A stretch of 64,000 nt of DNA from Arthrobacter sunyaminii (GCF_018866305.1 NZ_CP076456.1:62001-126000); one strand, 5' to 3'; positions 35,797-45,254 are shown, numbered from the stretch's first letter. Numbers and translations: made by a program. Notes: generated from the letters alone by a model not told the origin.

Positions 35797-35804
35797 TCCT
35801 CACC

Positions 35805-36314
35805 GTGGGAAGCATCCGATACCGCTGGCTGGCTGTCATTGTCCTTGCGTCCGGTGCTGCCGGCTGGCTGGTCAACGACTGGGCAACCCGCAACTCCCTG
35901 CCCCCGGCAGTCCTGAGCATCATCGGGCTGCTGACCGTCCTGCTGATATCGGGAGCCACGCTCTTCCTCGGGCTGCGGGTGCGGCGCTGGCAGCAGGGCA
36001 GCCGCGACCGCGAGCTGGACCCGATCGCGGCGGCCCGGACGCTGGTCCTGGCCCAGGCCACGGCCTATGCGGGTTCGCTGCTGCTGGGCTGGCATGCAGG
36101 GGTCTTCATCCAGCAGCTGCCGCTGTGGTCGCTGCGTCCGGGGCATGCCGCCACCTGGGGGTCTTTGGCTATGATCGCCGGAGGGGTCCTCATGATCTCC
36201 GTCGGGCTCCTGGTGGAACGCTTCTGCCGGCTTCCGCCGGATGACTCCAACGGGCGCGGCACCGCCGCCCGCCCGGATGATGCAGATGAACGGGAAGACG
36301 GAGAATATGCCTAG
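35805..36314 (+). CDS. DUF3180 membrane protein
   Basis: A 169-residue membrane protein with four predicted helices (near 9-24, 34-55, 80-98 and 119-137) and a hydrophilic, acidic tail. It matches the actinobacterial DUF3180 family, members of which follow folK in many actinobacteria; no function is established. The conserved middle sequence is LDPIAAARTLVLAQATAYAG. GTG 35805 is the first start after folK. The end overlaps the next gene by 8 bases. Confidence 0.85.
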   Translation: MGSIRYRWLAVIVLASGAAGWLVNDWATRNSLPPAVLSIIGLLTVLLISGATLFLGLRVRRWQQGSRDRELDPIAAARTLVLAQATAYAGSLLLGWHAGVFIQQLPLWSLRPGHAATWGSLAMIAGGVLMISVGLLVERFCRLPPDDSNGRGTAARPDDADEREDGEYA

Positions 36315-36819
36315 CGAAGCCATCGATCCGGGCGGTCTGTCCTGGGAGCACATCTCGCCCAGGTACCTTACGGTCCGCCTCATCGGCTGGGCGGTGGAAG
36401 CCGTGCTTACAGTGGCCGCGGCCTGCCTTCCCCTCATCCTGCGAAGCGTCGGCGCCTGGACCTGGGTTCCGGACTGGCTGGCCTGGGGGCTTCCCGCGGT
36501 GGTCGCAGCAGCTTATCTCTGGCGCGGAGTTCTGCTGCCGCGGCAGGTCCGCGCTGTCTGTTACGCAGAACGCAACGAGGACTTCCTGCTGCGGCGCGGC
36601 ATCTTTTTCCAGCGCACCCTCGTGGTTCCGTACGGCCGGATGCAGTATGTGGACGTGACCGTGGGCCCGCTCGAGCGCGCTTTCGGTTTGTGCTCCGTCA
36701 AACTGCTCACTGCCGCCCCCGGCACCAATGCCGTGCTGCCCGGTCTGCCTGCCTCCGAGGGCGCACGTCTGCGGGAGCACCTGTCCGAACGCGGCGAAAC
36801 GCAGTTGGCCGGACTGTGA
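36307..36819 (+). CDS. bacterial PH-domain membrane protein, YdbS type
   Basis: A 170-residue protein: two membrane helices (about residues 22-42 and 56-74) and then one bacterial PH domain (bPH2) starting near RNEDFLLRRGIFFQRT and containing VPYGRMQYVDVTVGPLERAFGL. It resembles YdbS, which in Bacillus subtilis acts with YdbT against some antimicrobial peptides (family knowledge). It overlaps DUF3180 by 8 bases and its stop overlaps the next PH gene as GTGA, so the two PH proteins probably form a complex. Confidence 0.85.
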   Translation: MPSEAIDPGGLSWEHISPRYLTVRLIGWAVEAVLTVAAACLPLILRSVGAWTWVPDWLAWGLPAVVAAAYLWRGVLLPRQVRAVCYAERNEDFLLRRGIFFQRTLVVPYGRMQYVDVTVGPLERAFGLCSVKLLTAAPGTNAVLPGLPASEGARLREHLSERGETQLAGL

Positions 36820-38411
36820 GCGTCCCGCAGAACGGGGAGTGGGCCCGCGTCCATCCGGTGTCACCTCTGGTCCGCGGGTGGATTGCGCTGGCCGCAATCG
36901 CTTTTGTTATCGGCCGGAACTGGTTCGAGGAAACAGCGGGCTTCCGCGGTAACAACAGCTCAGGACCGGGAAACCCGCTTGACGGGACCGCCCTGCTCAT
37001 TGGTGCAGGCATCCTCGCCGTGGTCCTGCTGATCCTGGCCGGCATCTTTTTTCTGTCCTGGTGGTTTACCCGCTACCAGGTCACGGATGACCACGTCCGT
37101 GTTCACTCCGGAGTGGTGTTCCGCAAGCAGCGCCAGGCACGCCTGGACCGGGTGCAGGCCATCGATATTGTCCAGCCGCTCCTGGCGCGCCTGTTCGGGC
37201 TGGCCGAACTGCGCTTTGAAGTTGCCGACGCCGGAGAATCAGCGGTTCAGCTGGCGTACCTGAAATTGAATGATGCGCAGCGCCTGCGGGCACTGCTCCT
37301 GAACCGTGCCTCCGGTGCCGGCGCCGGCACCGGGGTTGCTGCCGAAACCGGCGGGACGGAATCCGGTTCCCCCGGCGACGGCGCCGAAGGCAGCCCGGGT
37401 GCACCGGGAACCGATCCCGCCGCCGGCACCTTTGTGTCGGTCCCCCGCGAGGCCCCGGAGCAGCCCGTCCTGGAGCTGCGGCCGGGACGGGTCATTGCCG
37501 CCACTCTGCTCTCCGGTACCACCCTGTTCCTGCTCATCGGCATTGCTGTGGTCCTGGTGATTACGGTCGCCACCGGAGAGGCGATCAGCTTGGCCATCAT
37601 GCTGCCCATCCTCTTTGGCACCGTTGGAGGGTACTGGACCGAATTCTCCACGTCCTTCAACTTCCGGGCTTCGGTCTCCCGGGACGGCATCCGGCTGCGC
37701 TACGGCCTGCTGGATACCCGTACCCAGACCGTGCCTCCGGGCCGGATCCAGGCGGTGTCCGTCACGCAGTCACCGTTGTGGCGGCTCACCGGGTGGTATC
37801 GGGTGTCCGTCAACGTGGCAGGCTACGGCGCCGGCACCACCTCCGATACCCAGGCCCGCACCAAGCTGCTGCCGGCAGGGACGCTGGCCGAAGTGTTTGC
37901 TGTCCTCGCCCTTGTCCTGCCCGAACCGGGCACCGACCGTCCGGTGGACGTCTTTACGGCCGGGATCACGGGCCGGGACGGTGCTGACGGATTCACGACG
38001 ACGCCGCGCCGGGCCCGCTGGATCGCACCGCTGAGCTGGCGCCGCAACGGTTATGCCCTGACGGACACTGCACTGCTGATCCGCAGCGGAGCGCTCTGGC
38101 GGGTCCTTTCGGTGGTGCCGCATGAGCGCACCCAGTCCATCGCCCTGGAGCAGGGTCCGCTGCGCCGGCGCTTCGGCACCAGTGACCTGATCCTGCATTC
38201 CACGCCCGGTCCCGTCCGTCCGCACGTGCGGAAAATCGACGTCGACGATGCCCGCACGCTGTTCCTGGAACAGGCCGTCAGGGCACGCGAGGCCCGGCGC
38301 CGGGACCGCACCGGCCGGTGGAACAGCGCTGCGGCCGCCCCGGCACCTGAGGACCCGTCACCACTTCCCGCTGAAACAGTTTCCAAGGAGTACCCCCATG
38401 AACAGCTCTGA
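36816..38411 (+). CDS. multi-PH-domain membrane protein, YdbT type
   Basis: A 531-residue YdbT-like protein. Two helices at the start (about 20-37 and 58-82) are followed by a first bPH2 domain (VTDDHVRVHSGVVFRKQR), an Ala/Gly/Pro-rich linker, two more helices near 235-275, a second bPH2 domain (VSRDGIRLRYGLLDTRTQ) and a third (LTDTALLIRSGALWRVL). GTG 36816 overlaps the YdbS-type stop as GTGA. The role in cell-envelope defence is an inference from the Bacillus pair. The end overlaps the DUF2520 gene by 14 bases. Confidence 0.85.
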   Translation: MSVPQNGEWARVHPVSPLVRGWIALAAIAFVIGRNWFEETAGFRGNNSSGPGNPLDGTALLIGAGILAVVLLILAGIFFLSWWFTRYQVTDDHVRVHSGVVFRKQRQARLDRVQAIDIVQPLLARLFGLAELRFEVADAGESAVQLAYLKLNDAQRLRALLLNRASGAGAGTGVAAETGGTESGSPGDGAEGSPGAPGTDPAAGTFVSVPREAPEQPVLELRPGRVIAATLLSGTTLFLLIGIAVVLVITVATGEAISLAIMLPILFGTVGGYWTEFSTSFNFRASVSRDGIRLRYGLLDTRTQTVPPGRIQAVSVTQSPLWRLTGWYRVSVNVAGYGAGTTSDTQARTKLLPAGTLAEVFAVLALVLPEPGTDRPVDVFTAGITGRDGADGFTTTPRRARWIAPLSWRRNGYALTDTALLIRSGALWRVLSVVPHERTQSIALEQGPLRRRFGTSDLILHSTPGPVRPHVRKIDVDDARTLFLEQAVRAREARRRDRTGRWNSAAAAPAPEDPSPLPAETVSKEYPHEQL

Positions 38412-39315
38412 GATGAGCACCGCTGACAAGCGGCGGCGCGGCCGGCTCGGCATCGGCGTGATCGGCGCCGGACGGGTCGGAGCCGTCCTGGGTGCTGCCC
38501 TGCGCGCGGCTGAGCACGCCGTCGTCGGCGTTTCTGCAGTGAGTGAGGAAAGCCATGAGCGTGCGGCCAACCTGCTGCCCGGCGTCCCCGTCATGGAGAT
38601 TCCGGACATTGTGGAACGTTCCGAACTGGTGCTCCTGGCTGTTCCGGATGACGCCCTGGGTTCGCTCGTCTCCGGACTGGCGGCAACCAATGCCTGGCAG
38701 GCCGGGCAGCTTGTTGCCCACACCTCGGGACGCTTCGGCACGGAAATCCTCGAGCCCGCCCGCCGGGCCGGCGCCATCCCGCTGGCCCTGCACCCGGCCA
38801 TGACCTTTACCGGTATGAGCCTTGACCTGACCCGGCTGGCTGATTGCTCCTTTGGCGTGACCGCCCCCACCGCGGTGCTGCCCATCGCCCAGGCCCTGGT
38901 GGTGGAGATGGGTGCCGAACCCGTGGTCATCGATGAAGCGGACCGTGTCAACTACCACCTGGCACTGGCGCACGCCTCCAACCACCTGGTCACCATCACC
39001 GCCCAGTCCACACAGCTGCTCAAGGACATAGGGGTGGAGAACCCGGACCGGCTGCTGGGCCCGCTCATGCGGGCTTCGCTGGAAAACGCCCTTGCCTCCG
39101 GAGAGCATTCCCTCACCGGACCTGTAGCCCGCGGGGACGCCGGAACCGTGAGCGCGCACCTGCAGGAAATGGCCGCCCAGGACAGCGCCAACCTGAGGGA
39201 TACCTATCGTGCCCTGTCCCTGGCCACTGCTCTGCGGGCCATTGACCGGGGCTTGCTGAGCGAAGAGCGCGGCAAAGCCGTTATTGACGCTTTGAGCCTG
39301 GATGAGGGACAGTGA
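38398..39315 (+). CDS. Rossmann-fold DUF2520 protein, ketopantoate-reductase-like
   Basis: A 305-residue oxidoreductase-like protein. The NAD(P) motif GAGRVG lies at residues 23-28 in [16 protein letters not shown], with [10 protein letters not shown] and the HPAMTFTGM block typical of DUF2520 proteins, and an all-helical C-terminal domain like that of 6-phosphogluconate or ketopantoate reductases. AAGGAG seven bases upstream fixes the ATG at 38398. Its stop overlaps panC as GTGA. That coupling suggests a step in pantothenate synthesis, possibly ketopantoate reduction, but this is not proven for the family. Confidence 0.85.
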   Translation: MNSSEMSTADKRRRGRLGIGVIGAGRVGAVLGAALRAAEHAVVGVSAVSEESHERAANLLPGVPVMEIPDIVERSELVLLAVPDDALGSLVSGLAATNAWQAGQLVAHTSGRFGTEILEPARRAGAIPLALHPAMTFTGMSLDLTRLADCSFGVTAPTAVLPIAQALVVEMGAEPVVIDEADRVNYHLALAHASNHLVTITAQSTQLLKDIGVENPDRLLGPLMRASLENALASGEHSLTGPVARGDAGTVSAHLQEMAAQDSANLRDTYRALSLATALRAIDRGLLSEERGKAVIDALSLDEGQ

Positions 39316-40244
39316 ATTCTCCTCAGCTGCTGCGCACGGCTGCGGAACTGAAGGCTGCCGTCGCTGAAGCGCTCGCTGCAAAAAGTGCCGCCGGGGCCGG
39401 CGCGGGGGAGGAACCGCTGAGTCTTGGCCTGGTACCCACCATGGGCGCCCTGCACCAGGGCCACCGCTCCATGATGGATGCCGCGCGGGCCGAGAACGAC
39501 GTCGTCGTTGCCACCGTGTTCATCAATCCGCTGCAGTTCAACGATCCCGAGGACCTGCGCCGGTATCCGCGCACCCTCGAAGCGGATGTGGAACTACTGG
39601 GCGCCGCCGGCGTGGACCTCGTGTTCGCTCCCGACGAGGACGAGGTGTACCCGGAAGGAGCGCCGCTGGTGCGGGTGAGCTCCGGAGAGCTGGGGGCCCG
39701 TTATGAGGGAGCCTCGCGCCCCGGACATTTCGACGGCGTGCTGACCGTGGTGGCCAAGCTCTTGCACTACGCGTCCCCCGCCGCGGCATCCGGCACTCCG
39801 GTCCGCTACCGGGCTTATTTCGGACAAAAGGATGCCCAGCAGCTGGTGCTGATCCGGCGGATGGTCGCCGACCTCAACTTCGACACGGAGGTCAGGGCCG
39901 TGCCTGTGGTTCGGGCCCCGGACGGACTGGCCGAGTCCAGCCGAAACGGGTTCCTGGATCCTGTCCACCGCCGCGCTGCTGCGGTGCTTCCGCGTGCCCT
40001 GTTTTCCCTGCGGGACCGGGTATCCGCCGGTGAACCGCCGGACCTGGCCGCCGCCGTCGCCCTCGTGAAAGCACAACCGCTGGTGGAACTGGATTACTTC
40101 GACATTGTGGACCCGCAGACGCTGCAACCGCTAAGGCCCACCGACGGTCCGCTGGAGAAGCCCGCATTGGCGCTGCTGGCGGCGCAGGTGGGGTCCGTGC
40201 GCCTGATCGACAACCTGCCGCTGGAAAACCCGGACACCGCTTAA
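39312..40244 (+). CDS. panC: pantothenate synthetase
   Basis: A 310-residue enzyme that joins pantoate and beta-alanine with ATP. Signatures: [15 protein letters not shown] (HxGH of the adenylate-forming site), [36 protein letters not shown] and [16 protein letters not shown], with the KMSKS-like region [12 protein letters not shown] 39312 overlaps the DUF2520 stop. The stop codon lies inside a 20-base tandem duplication (40241-40280). No panB or panD is present nearby. Confidence 0.95.
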   Translation: MNSPQLLRTAAELKAAVAEALAAKSAAGAGAGEEPLSLGLVPTMGALHQGHRSMMDAARAENDVVVATVFINPLQFNDPEDLRRYPRTLEADVELLGAAGVDLVFAPDEDEVYPEGAPLVRVSSGELGARYEGASRPGHFDGVLTVVAKLLHYASPAAASGTPVRYRAYFGQKDAQQLVLIRRMVADLNFDTEVRAVPVVRAPDGLAESSRNGFLDPVHRRAAAVLPRALFSLRDRVSAGEPPDLAAAVALVKAQPLVELDYFDIVDPQTLQPLRPTDGPLEKPALALLAAQVGSVRLIDNLPLENPDTA

Positions 40245-40280
40245 ACCATCAGACTGTGCATTAAACCATCAGACTGTGCG
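40241..40280. repeat. 20-bp tandem duplication over the panC stop
   Basis: Two adjacent 20-base units, TTAAACCATCAGACTGTGCA and a copy ending in G instead of A (19 of 20 identical). The first unit contains the panC stop codon TAA; the second would restore a stop in the same context. Confidence 0.9.
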
Positions 40281-40332
40281 CCCGCCGCGAACAAGCTGGG
40301 TGCGGGCCGTAAGCCCGCGCCGCGCGGCTCTG

Positions 40333-40338
40333 TAAACT
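40333..40338 (+). promoter_or_regulatory. -10 element, leaderless start of lysS
   Basis: TAAACT lies 7 bases before the GTG of lysS. Confidence 0.5.
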
Positions 40339-40345
40339 TAAGGGT

Positions 40346-41866
40346 GTGACCACATCTAACTCCGTTCCCGGATCCAGCCCCGTTCCCGAAGCAGCCGACA
40401 CCTCCGAGCAGATGCGCATCCGCGCTGAGAAGCGGGCGCGTCTGATCGCCGGCGGTTCCGAGGCCTACCCGGTGGGTGTGGAACGCACGCACTCGCTGAA
40501 AGAGATTCGGGAAAAGTTCGGACACCTGCAGGCCGATGAGACCAGCGGCGAAGTTGTCGGCGTCACCGGCCGCGTCGTCTTCATCCGCAACACCGGCAAG
40601 CTGTGCTTCGCCACCCTCCAGGAGGGAAACGGCACCCGCGTGCAGGCCATGCTGAGCCTGGCCGTGGTCGGAGAAGAGGCCCTGGCCGACTGGAAGGCGC
40701 TCGTTGATCTCGGTGACCACGTCTTCATCCGCGGGGAAGTCATCTCCTCGCGGCGCGGCGAGCTCTCAGTCATGGCGCAATCCTGGTCCATGGCTTCGAA
40801 GGCCCTGCGCCCCCTGCCGGTACTGCATGCCGGACTGAACGAAGAGACCCGGGTCCGGCAGCGCTACGTGGACCTGATGGTCCGCGAGGAAGCCCGGGAC
40901 ATGGTGTACAAGCGGGCAGCCATCATTCGCGGCGTCCGCGATACTCTGCACAGCCACGGATACGTGGAAGTGGAAACTCCCATGCTCCAGCTGATTCACG
41001 GCGGTGCCGCGGCGCGTCCGTTCGAGACCCATCTGAATGCCTTCGACCAGAAGATGACGCTGCGGATTGCCACTGAGCTTTACCTCAAGCGGGCGGTTGT
41101 TGGCGGCATTGAGCGGGTCTTTGAGCTGGGCCGCATTTTCCGCAATGAGGGTGTCGACTCCACCCACAGTCCTGAATTCACCACGCTGGAATGCTATGAG
41201 GCGTACGCCGACCAGTACGTGATGGCGGACCGCATCAAGGAAATTATCCTGCACTGCGCTGACCTGGTCGGCAGCCGCCAGATCGAAACTGAGGCCGGAA
41301 CCATTGATTTGGACGGCGAATGGAAATGGCTGTCCGTTTACCCCGGTCTTTCCGAAGCCGTTGGCGAGGAGATCACTCCGGACACCAGTGTGGAAACCCT
41401 TCGGGGCATCGCCGAAAAGCATGCCGTCAAGGTGGATCCGAAATGGGATGCCGAGAAATTGGTGGTGGAGCTCTTCGGGGAGATTGTCGAACCGACCCTG
41501 ATTCAGCCGACTTTTGTCTATGACTATCCGCCGTCGGCCCAGCCGCTGGCCCGCCCCAACCGGAATGACCCGCGCCTCATTGAAGCCTGGGACCTCATCA
41601 TCGGCGGCATGGAGCGCGGTACAGCCTTCTCCGAGCTCATTGACCCCGTGATTCAGCGTGAGCGCCTCACCGCGCAGTCGCTCAAGGCTGCCGGCGGTGA
41701 CGATGAGGCCATGGCCCTTGACGAGGACTTCCTCCGCGCCCTTGAATACGGTGCCCCGCCTATGGGCGGTATCGGGCTGGGAATTGACCGTTTGGTGATG
41801 CTTTTCACGAACACAGGTATCCGGGAAACAATTTTGTTCCCCCTCCTAAAGCCGGAAATGGGTTAG
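40346..41866 (+). CDS. lysS: lysine--tRNA ligase, class II
   Basis: A 506-residue class II lysyl-tRNA synthetase. An OB-fold anticodon-binding domain (about 60-170, GEVVGVTGRVVFIRN) precedes the catalytic domain with motif 2 (FELGRIFRNEGVDSTHSPEFT, beginning near residue 257) and motif 3 (GIGLGIDRLVMLFT). The protein lacks the N-terminal lipid-synthase fusion seen in mycobacterial LysX. The GTG follows TAAACT by 7 bases. It has its own promoter but is followed closely (4 bases) by a small membrane protein gene. Confidence 0.96.
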   Translation: MTTSNSVPGSSPVPEAADTSEQMRIRAEKRARLIAGGSEAYPVGVERTHSLKEIREKFGHLQADETSGEVVGVTGRVVFIRNTGKLCFATLQEGNGTRVQAMLSLAVVGEEALADWKALVDLGDHVFIRGEVISSRRGELSVMAQSWSMASKALRPLPVLHAGLNEETRVRQRYVDLMVREEARDMVYKRAAIIRGVRDTLHSHGYVEVETPMLQLIHGGAAARPFETHLNAFDQKMTLRIATELYLKRAVVGGIERVFELGRIFRNEGVDSTHSPEFTTLECYEAYADQYVMADRIKEIILHCADLVGSRQIETEAGTIDLDGEWKWLSVYPGLSEAVGEEITPDTSVETLRGIAEKHAVKVDPKWDAEKLVVELFGEIVEPTLIQPTFVYDYPPSAQPLARPNRNDPRLIEAWDLIIGGMERGTAFSELIDPVIQRERLTAQSLKAAGGDDEAMALDEDFLRALEYGAPPMGGIGLGIDRLVMLFTNTGIRETILFPLLKPEMG

Positions 41867-41870
41867 AACC

Positions 41871-42053
41871 ATGGAATACGTCGAAGTTCTCCTGCCGTCA
41901 ATATGTGTTGGAGCTCTCTTTTATTTTGTGATGAAGGCCCTGCTCAACGTGGACCGTTCGGAACGAAAGGCACTGGCCGAAGCCGAACGTGAAGCCGACC
42001 TTGCGGCCGATCGGGATACAAGTAGTGGAACCCCGGAAAAAGAAAGTAATTAA
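41871..42053 (+). CDS. small single-helix membrane protein between lysS and lsr2
   Basis: A 60-residue protein. One hydrophobic segment (about 6-23, LLPSICVGALFYFVMKAL) is followed by a charged tail with the Ala/Glu/Arg-rich helix RKALAEAEREADLAADR. Small proteins of this layout sit between lysS and lsr2 in related actinobacteria (from memory, not checked). It begins 4 bases after the lysS stop, so it depends on lysS translation. No function is known. Confidence 0.7.
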   Translation: MEYVEVLLPSICVGALFYFVMKALLNVDRSERKALAEAEREADLAADRDTSSGTPEKESN

Positions 42054-42057
42054 TTTC

Positions 42058-42098
42058 GCCCCACGGCTTTGACGGGGCATTCAAAATTGCGTCATACT
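42058..42098 (+). promoter_or_regulatory. lsr2 promoter overlapping a short hairpin
   Basis: TTGACG (42069-42074) and CATACT (42093-42098) are spaced by 18 bases and form the best sigma-70-type promoter in the region. GCCCC (42058-42062) and GGGGC (42074-42078) form a hairpin that would end the lysS transcript; its right arm abuts the -35 box. Confidence 0.55.
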
Positions 42099-42151
42099 CT
42101 AAGTGGTCTCATTATCGTTTTTTCGGGTTTAACACTGCTTAGGAGCCTGTT

Positions 42152-42478
42152 GTGGCGCAAAAAGTAAAAATCATTCTGGTTGATGACCTCGATGCCGGAA
42201 GTGCGGATGAGACCGTACGGTTCGGCTTGGACGGATCCCAGTACGAGATTGACCTGTCCAAGGACAATGCAAAGAATCTTCGTGCGGCCCTGAAGCCCTA
42301 CCTGGATGCAGGCCGCAAGGTGGGCGGCCGCACCGGGCGTCCCCGTGCTGCAGGTTCTGCACGCAGCAACGAAGCGGCGCAGATCCGTGAATGGGCCCGC
42401 AACAACGGATACACCGTTTCGGAGCGTGGACGCGTAAACAGCGAAATCATCGAAGCGTACCGGGCCGCGCAGGGCTAA
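42152..42478 (+). CDS. lsr2: Lsr2-family nucleoid-associated protein
   Basis: A 108-residue Lsr2, which bridges DNA, prefers A/T-rich sequences and silences acquired genes. The N-terminal dimerisation part (MAQKVKIILVDDLD, TVRFGLDGSQYEIDLS) and the C-terminal DNA-binding part with IREWARNNGYTVSERGRVNSEI (the RGR AT-hook-like loop) are both intact, joined by a Gly/Arg-rich linker. GTG 42152 has TTAGGAG upstream. It has its own promoter at 42069-42098. Confidence 0.95.
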   Translation: MAQKVKIILVDDLDAGSADETVRFGLDGSQYEIDLSKDNAKNLRAALKPYLDAGRKVGGRTGRPRAAGSARSNEAAQIREWARNNGYTVSERGRVNSEIIEAYRAAQG

Positions 42479-42524
42479 GGCCCGGCAGGGGGCCTCCCGG
42501 GAACCTTATTCGGGGCCGTGGTCA

Positions 42525-42535
42525 CGCCTACGGCG
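42525..42535 (+). promoter_or_regulatory. ClgR operator upstream of clpC
   Basis: CGC-CTACG-GCG followed by AAC matches the actinobacterial ClgR core CGC-N5-GCG (YNANR centre, as I recall it). It lies just upstream of a likely -35 region and a TAGCAT -10 at 42566-42571, about 48 bases before the expected transcription start, an activator position. Confidence 0.6.
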
Positions 42536-42601
42536 AACACGCTCCTTAAGCACGCGCAGGACACGTAGCATCGAATTACGCGTTAGCTAGGAGTGTGCCT
42601 C

Positions 42602-45109
42602 ATGTTTGAAAGATTTACCGACCGTGCCCGTCGCGTTGTCGTGCTTGCCCAAGAAGAGGCTCGCATGCTCAACCACAACTACATCGGCACCGAGCACATC
42701 CTGCTCGGGCTCATTCATGAGGGTGAAGGTGTCGCAGCTAAGGCCCTTGAATCCCTGAGTATTTCGCTCGGTGCCGTGCGTGAGCAGGTGCAGGAGATTA
42801 TCGGTCAGGGCCAGCAGGCCCCGTCCGGCCACATCCCCTTCACCCCGCGTGCCAAGAAGGTTCTCGAACTCTCCCTCCGGGAGGCCCTGCAGCTTGGCCA
42901 CAACTACATCGGCACCGAGCACATCCTGCTCGGGCTGATCCGTGAAGGCGAAGGCGTTGCCGCACAGGTGCTGGTCAAGCTTGGCGCTGACCTGAACCGG
43001 GTGCGCCAGCAGGTCATCCAGCTGCTCTCGGGTTACCAGGGCAAGGAACCTGTCAGCTCCGGCGGCCAGCAGCAGGAAGGCCAGCCGGCCGGTTCGGTTG
43101 TCCTGGACCAGTTCGGCCGCAACCTCACCCAGGCTGCGCGCGAGTCCAAGCTCGACCCGGTGATCGGGCGCGAGCATGAGATGGAACGGGTCATGCAGGT
43201 GCTGTCCCGCCGCACCAAGAACAACCCTGTTCTGATTGGTGAGCCCGGCGTCGGCAAGACGGCAGTCGTTGAAGGGCTGGCCCAGGCCATTGTCCGCGGC
43301 GATGTTCCCGAAACCATCAAGGACAAGCAGCTGTACACACTTGACCTGGGTTCCCTCGTTGCCGGCTCCCGCTACCGCGGTGACTTTGAGGAACGCCTGA
43401 AGAAGGTCCTCAAGGAAATCCGCACCCGCGGCGACATCATCCTTTTCATCGATGAGATCCACACCCTCGTGGGCGCCGGTGCCGCCGAAGGCGCCATCGA
43501 CGCAGCTTCCATCCTGAAGCCGATGCTGGCCCGCGGGGAACTGCAGACCATTGGTGCCACCACTTTGGACGAGTACCGCAAGCACATCGAGAAGGATGCA
43601 GCACTTGAGCGGCGTTTCCAGCCGATCCAGGTCAACGAACCTTCCGTTGCGCACTCCATCGAAATCCTGAAGGGACTGCGGGACCGCTACGAAGCGCACC
43701 ACCGCGTGTCCATCACGGATGCCGCGCTGACATCGGCGGCAACCCTGGCGGAGCGCTACATCAGCGACCGTTTCCTGCCGGACAAGGCCATTGACCTGAT
43801 CGATGAGGCCGGCGCCCGCCTGCGGATCCGCCGTATGACGGCTCCGCCGGAGCTCAAGGAGATCGATGAGCGCATCTCTGCGCTGAAGCTGGAGAAAGAA
43901 TCAGCCATCGATTCCCAGGACTTCGAAGGCGCTGCCAACCTGCGGGACAAGGAGCAGAAGCTCCATGACCAGCGGGCTGAAAAGGAGCGCCAGTGGAAGT
44001 CCGGCGGCCTGGATGACATTGCCGAGGTGGATGAGGAGCTCATCGCCGAGGTGCTGGCCAATTCCACCGGCATTCCCGTGGTCAAGCTCAACGAAGAAGA
44101 ATCCACACGCCTGCTCAAGATGGAAGACGAGCTGCACAAGCGCGTCATCGGTCAGGATCAGGCCATCAAGTCCATCTCGCAGGCCATGCGCCGTACGCGG
44201 GCCGGACTTAAGGATCCCAAGCGTCCGGGCGGTTCCTTCATCTTCGCCGGTCCCACCGGTGTGGGTAAGACGGAGCTTGCCAAGGCACTGGCTGAATTCC
44301 TCTTCGGTGATGAAGAAGCACTCATCACGCTGGACATGTCCGAATACTCCGAGAAGCACACTGTTTCCCGGCTCTTCGGTGCCCCTCCGGGATATGTCGG
44401 ATACGAAGAAGGCGGGCAGCTGACCGAAAAGGTCCGCCGCCGTCCGTTCTCCGTGGTCCTGTTCGACGAGGTGGAAAAGGCCCACGCGGACCTCTTCAAC
44501 TCGCTGCTGCAGATCCTCGAAGACGGCCGCCTGACGGACAGCCAGGGCCGCGTGGTGGACTTCAAGAACACCATCATCATCATGACCACCAACCTGGGAA
44601 CCCGGGACATCTCCAAGAGTGTCTCCACCGGTTTCCAGTCCGGCACCGACACCAAGACCGGTTACGACCGGATGCGGGCCCGGGTCACGGAGGAACTGCG
44701 TCAGCACTTCCGCCCCGAGTTCCTGAACCGTGTTGATGACACGGTGGTCTTCCCGCAGCTCACGCAGGACGAGATCGTGCAGATCGTGGACCTGTTCCTG
44801 GAACGCCTGGGCAAGCGCCTGGCGGACAAGGGCATGACCATTGAGCTGACCCCCGCGGCCAAGGTTCTGCTGGCCACACGGGGCTACGATCCCGCCATGG
44901 GTGCCCGGCCGCTGCGCCGGACCATCCAGCGCGAGATCGAGGACCAGCTCTCCGAGAAGATCCTGTTCGGGGATCTGAAGCCCGGAGAACTGGTGTCCGT
45001 GGATGTGGAGGGCGAAGGAGACGACGCCACCTTCACCTTCGAGGGACACGGCGTACCCAAGGCCCTCGAAGAGGCACCGTCCGCAATTGAGGCGGGCGTC
45101 GGCGACTAG
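42602..45109 (+). CDS. clpC: ATP-dependent Clp protease ATP-binding subunit ClpC
   Basis: An 835-residue Hsp100 unfoldase that feeds substrates to ClpP. Two N-terminal Clp repeats (each with [14 protein letters not shown]) are followed by AAA-1 with Walker A GEPGVGKT, a UVR-type coiled-coil middle region ([20 protein letters not shown]) and AAA-2 with Walker A GPTGVGKT and the ClpP-contact loop region. ATG 42602 has AGGAG eight bases upstream. A ClgR-like operator precedes it, so induction under protein stress is likely. The gene ends at a tandem repeat and a strong terminator. Confidence 0.97.
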   Translation: MFERFTDRARRVVVLAQEEARMLNHNYIGTEHILLGLIHEGEGVAAKALESLSISLGAVREQVQEIIGQGQQAPSGHIPFTPRAKKVLELSLREALQLGHNYIGTEHILLGLIREGEGVAAQVLVKLGADLNRVRQQVIQLLSGYQGKEPVSSGGQQQEGQPAGSVVLDQFGRNLTQAARESKLDPVIGREHEMERVMQVLSRRTKNNPVLIGEPGVGKTAVVEGLAQAIVRGDVPETIKDKQLYTLDLGSLVAGSRYRGDFEERLKKVLKEIRTRGDIILFIDEIHTLVGAGAAEGAIDAASILKPMLARGELQTIGATTLDEYRKHIEKDAALERRFQPIQVNEPSVAHSIEILKGLRDRYEAHHRVSITDAALTSAATLAERYISDRFLPDKAIDLIDEAGARLRIRRMTAPPELKEIDERISALKLEKESAIDSQDFEGAANLRDKEQKLHDQRAEKERQWKSGGLDDIAEVDEELIAEVLANSTGIPVVKLNEEESTRLLKMEDELHKRVIGQDQAIKSISQAMRRTRAGLKDPKRPGGSFIFAGPTGVGKTELAKALAEFLFGDEEALITLDMSEYSEKHTVSRLFGAPPGYVGYEEGGQLTEKVRRRPFSVVLFDEVEKAHADLFNSLLQILEDGRLTDSQGRVVDFKNTIIIMTTNLGTRDISKSVSTGFQSGTDTKTGYDRMRARVTEELRQHFRPEFLNRVDDTVVFPQLTQDEIVQIVDLFLERLGKRLADKGMTIELTPAAKVLLATRGYDPAMGARPLRRTIQREIEDQLSEKILFGDLKPGELVSVDVEGEGDDATFTFEGHGVPKALEEAPSAIEAGVGD

Positions 45110-45116
45110 CCTGCGG

Positions 45117-45150
45117 CGCAGTGTGAACAGATGCGCAGTTTGAACAGATG
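45117..45150. repeat. 17-bp tandem duplication after clpC
   Basis: CGCAGTGTGAACAGATG is followed directly by CGCAGTTTGAACAGATG (16 of 17 identical). It begins 7 bases after the clpC stop and ends at the terminator stem. Confidence 0.88.
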
Positions 45151-45153
45151 AAG

Positions 45154-45187
45154 GGACCCGGCGGGTATGCAGCCCGCCGGGTCCTTT
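45154..45187 (+). terminator. intrinsic terminator of clpC
   Basis: GGACCCGGCGGG pairs perfectly with CCCGCCGGGTCC (12 bp) around TATGCAG, followed by TTT. Confidence 0.85.
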
Positions 45188-45254
45188 CGCGTTTCCGGAT
45201 CCCTTCCATTGCGTGCCTTGACAGCCGTTTTGCGGCGGGCAGTCCGTGCAGTCC

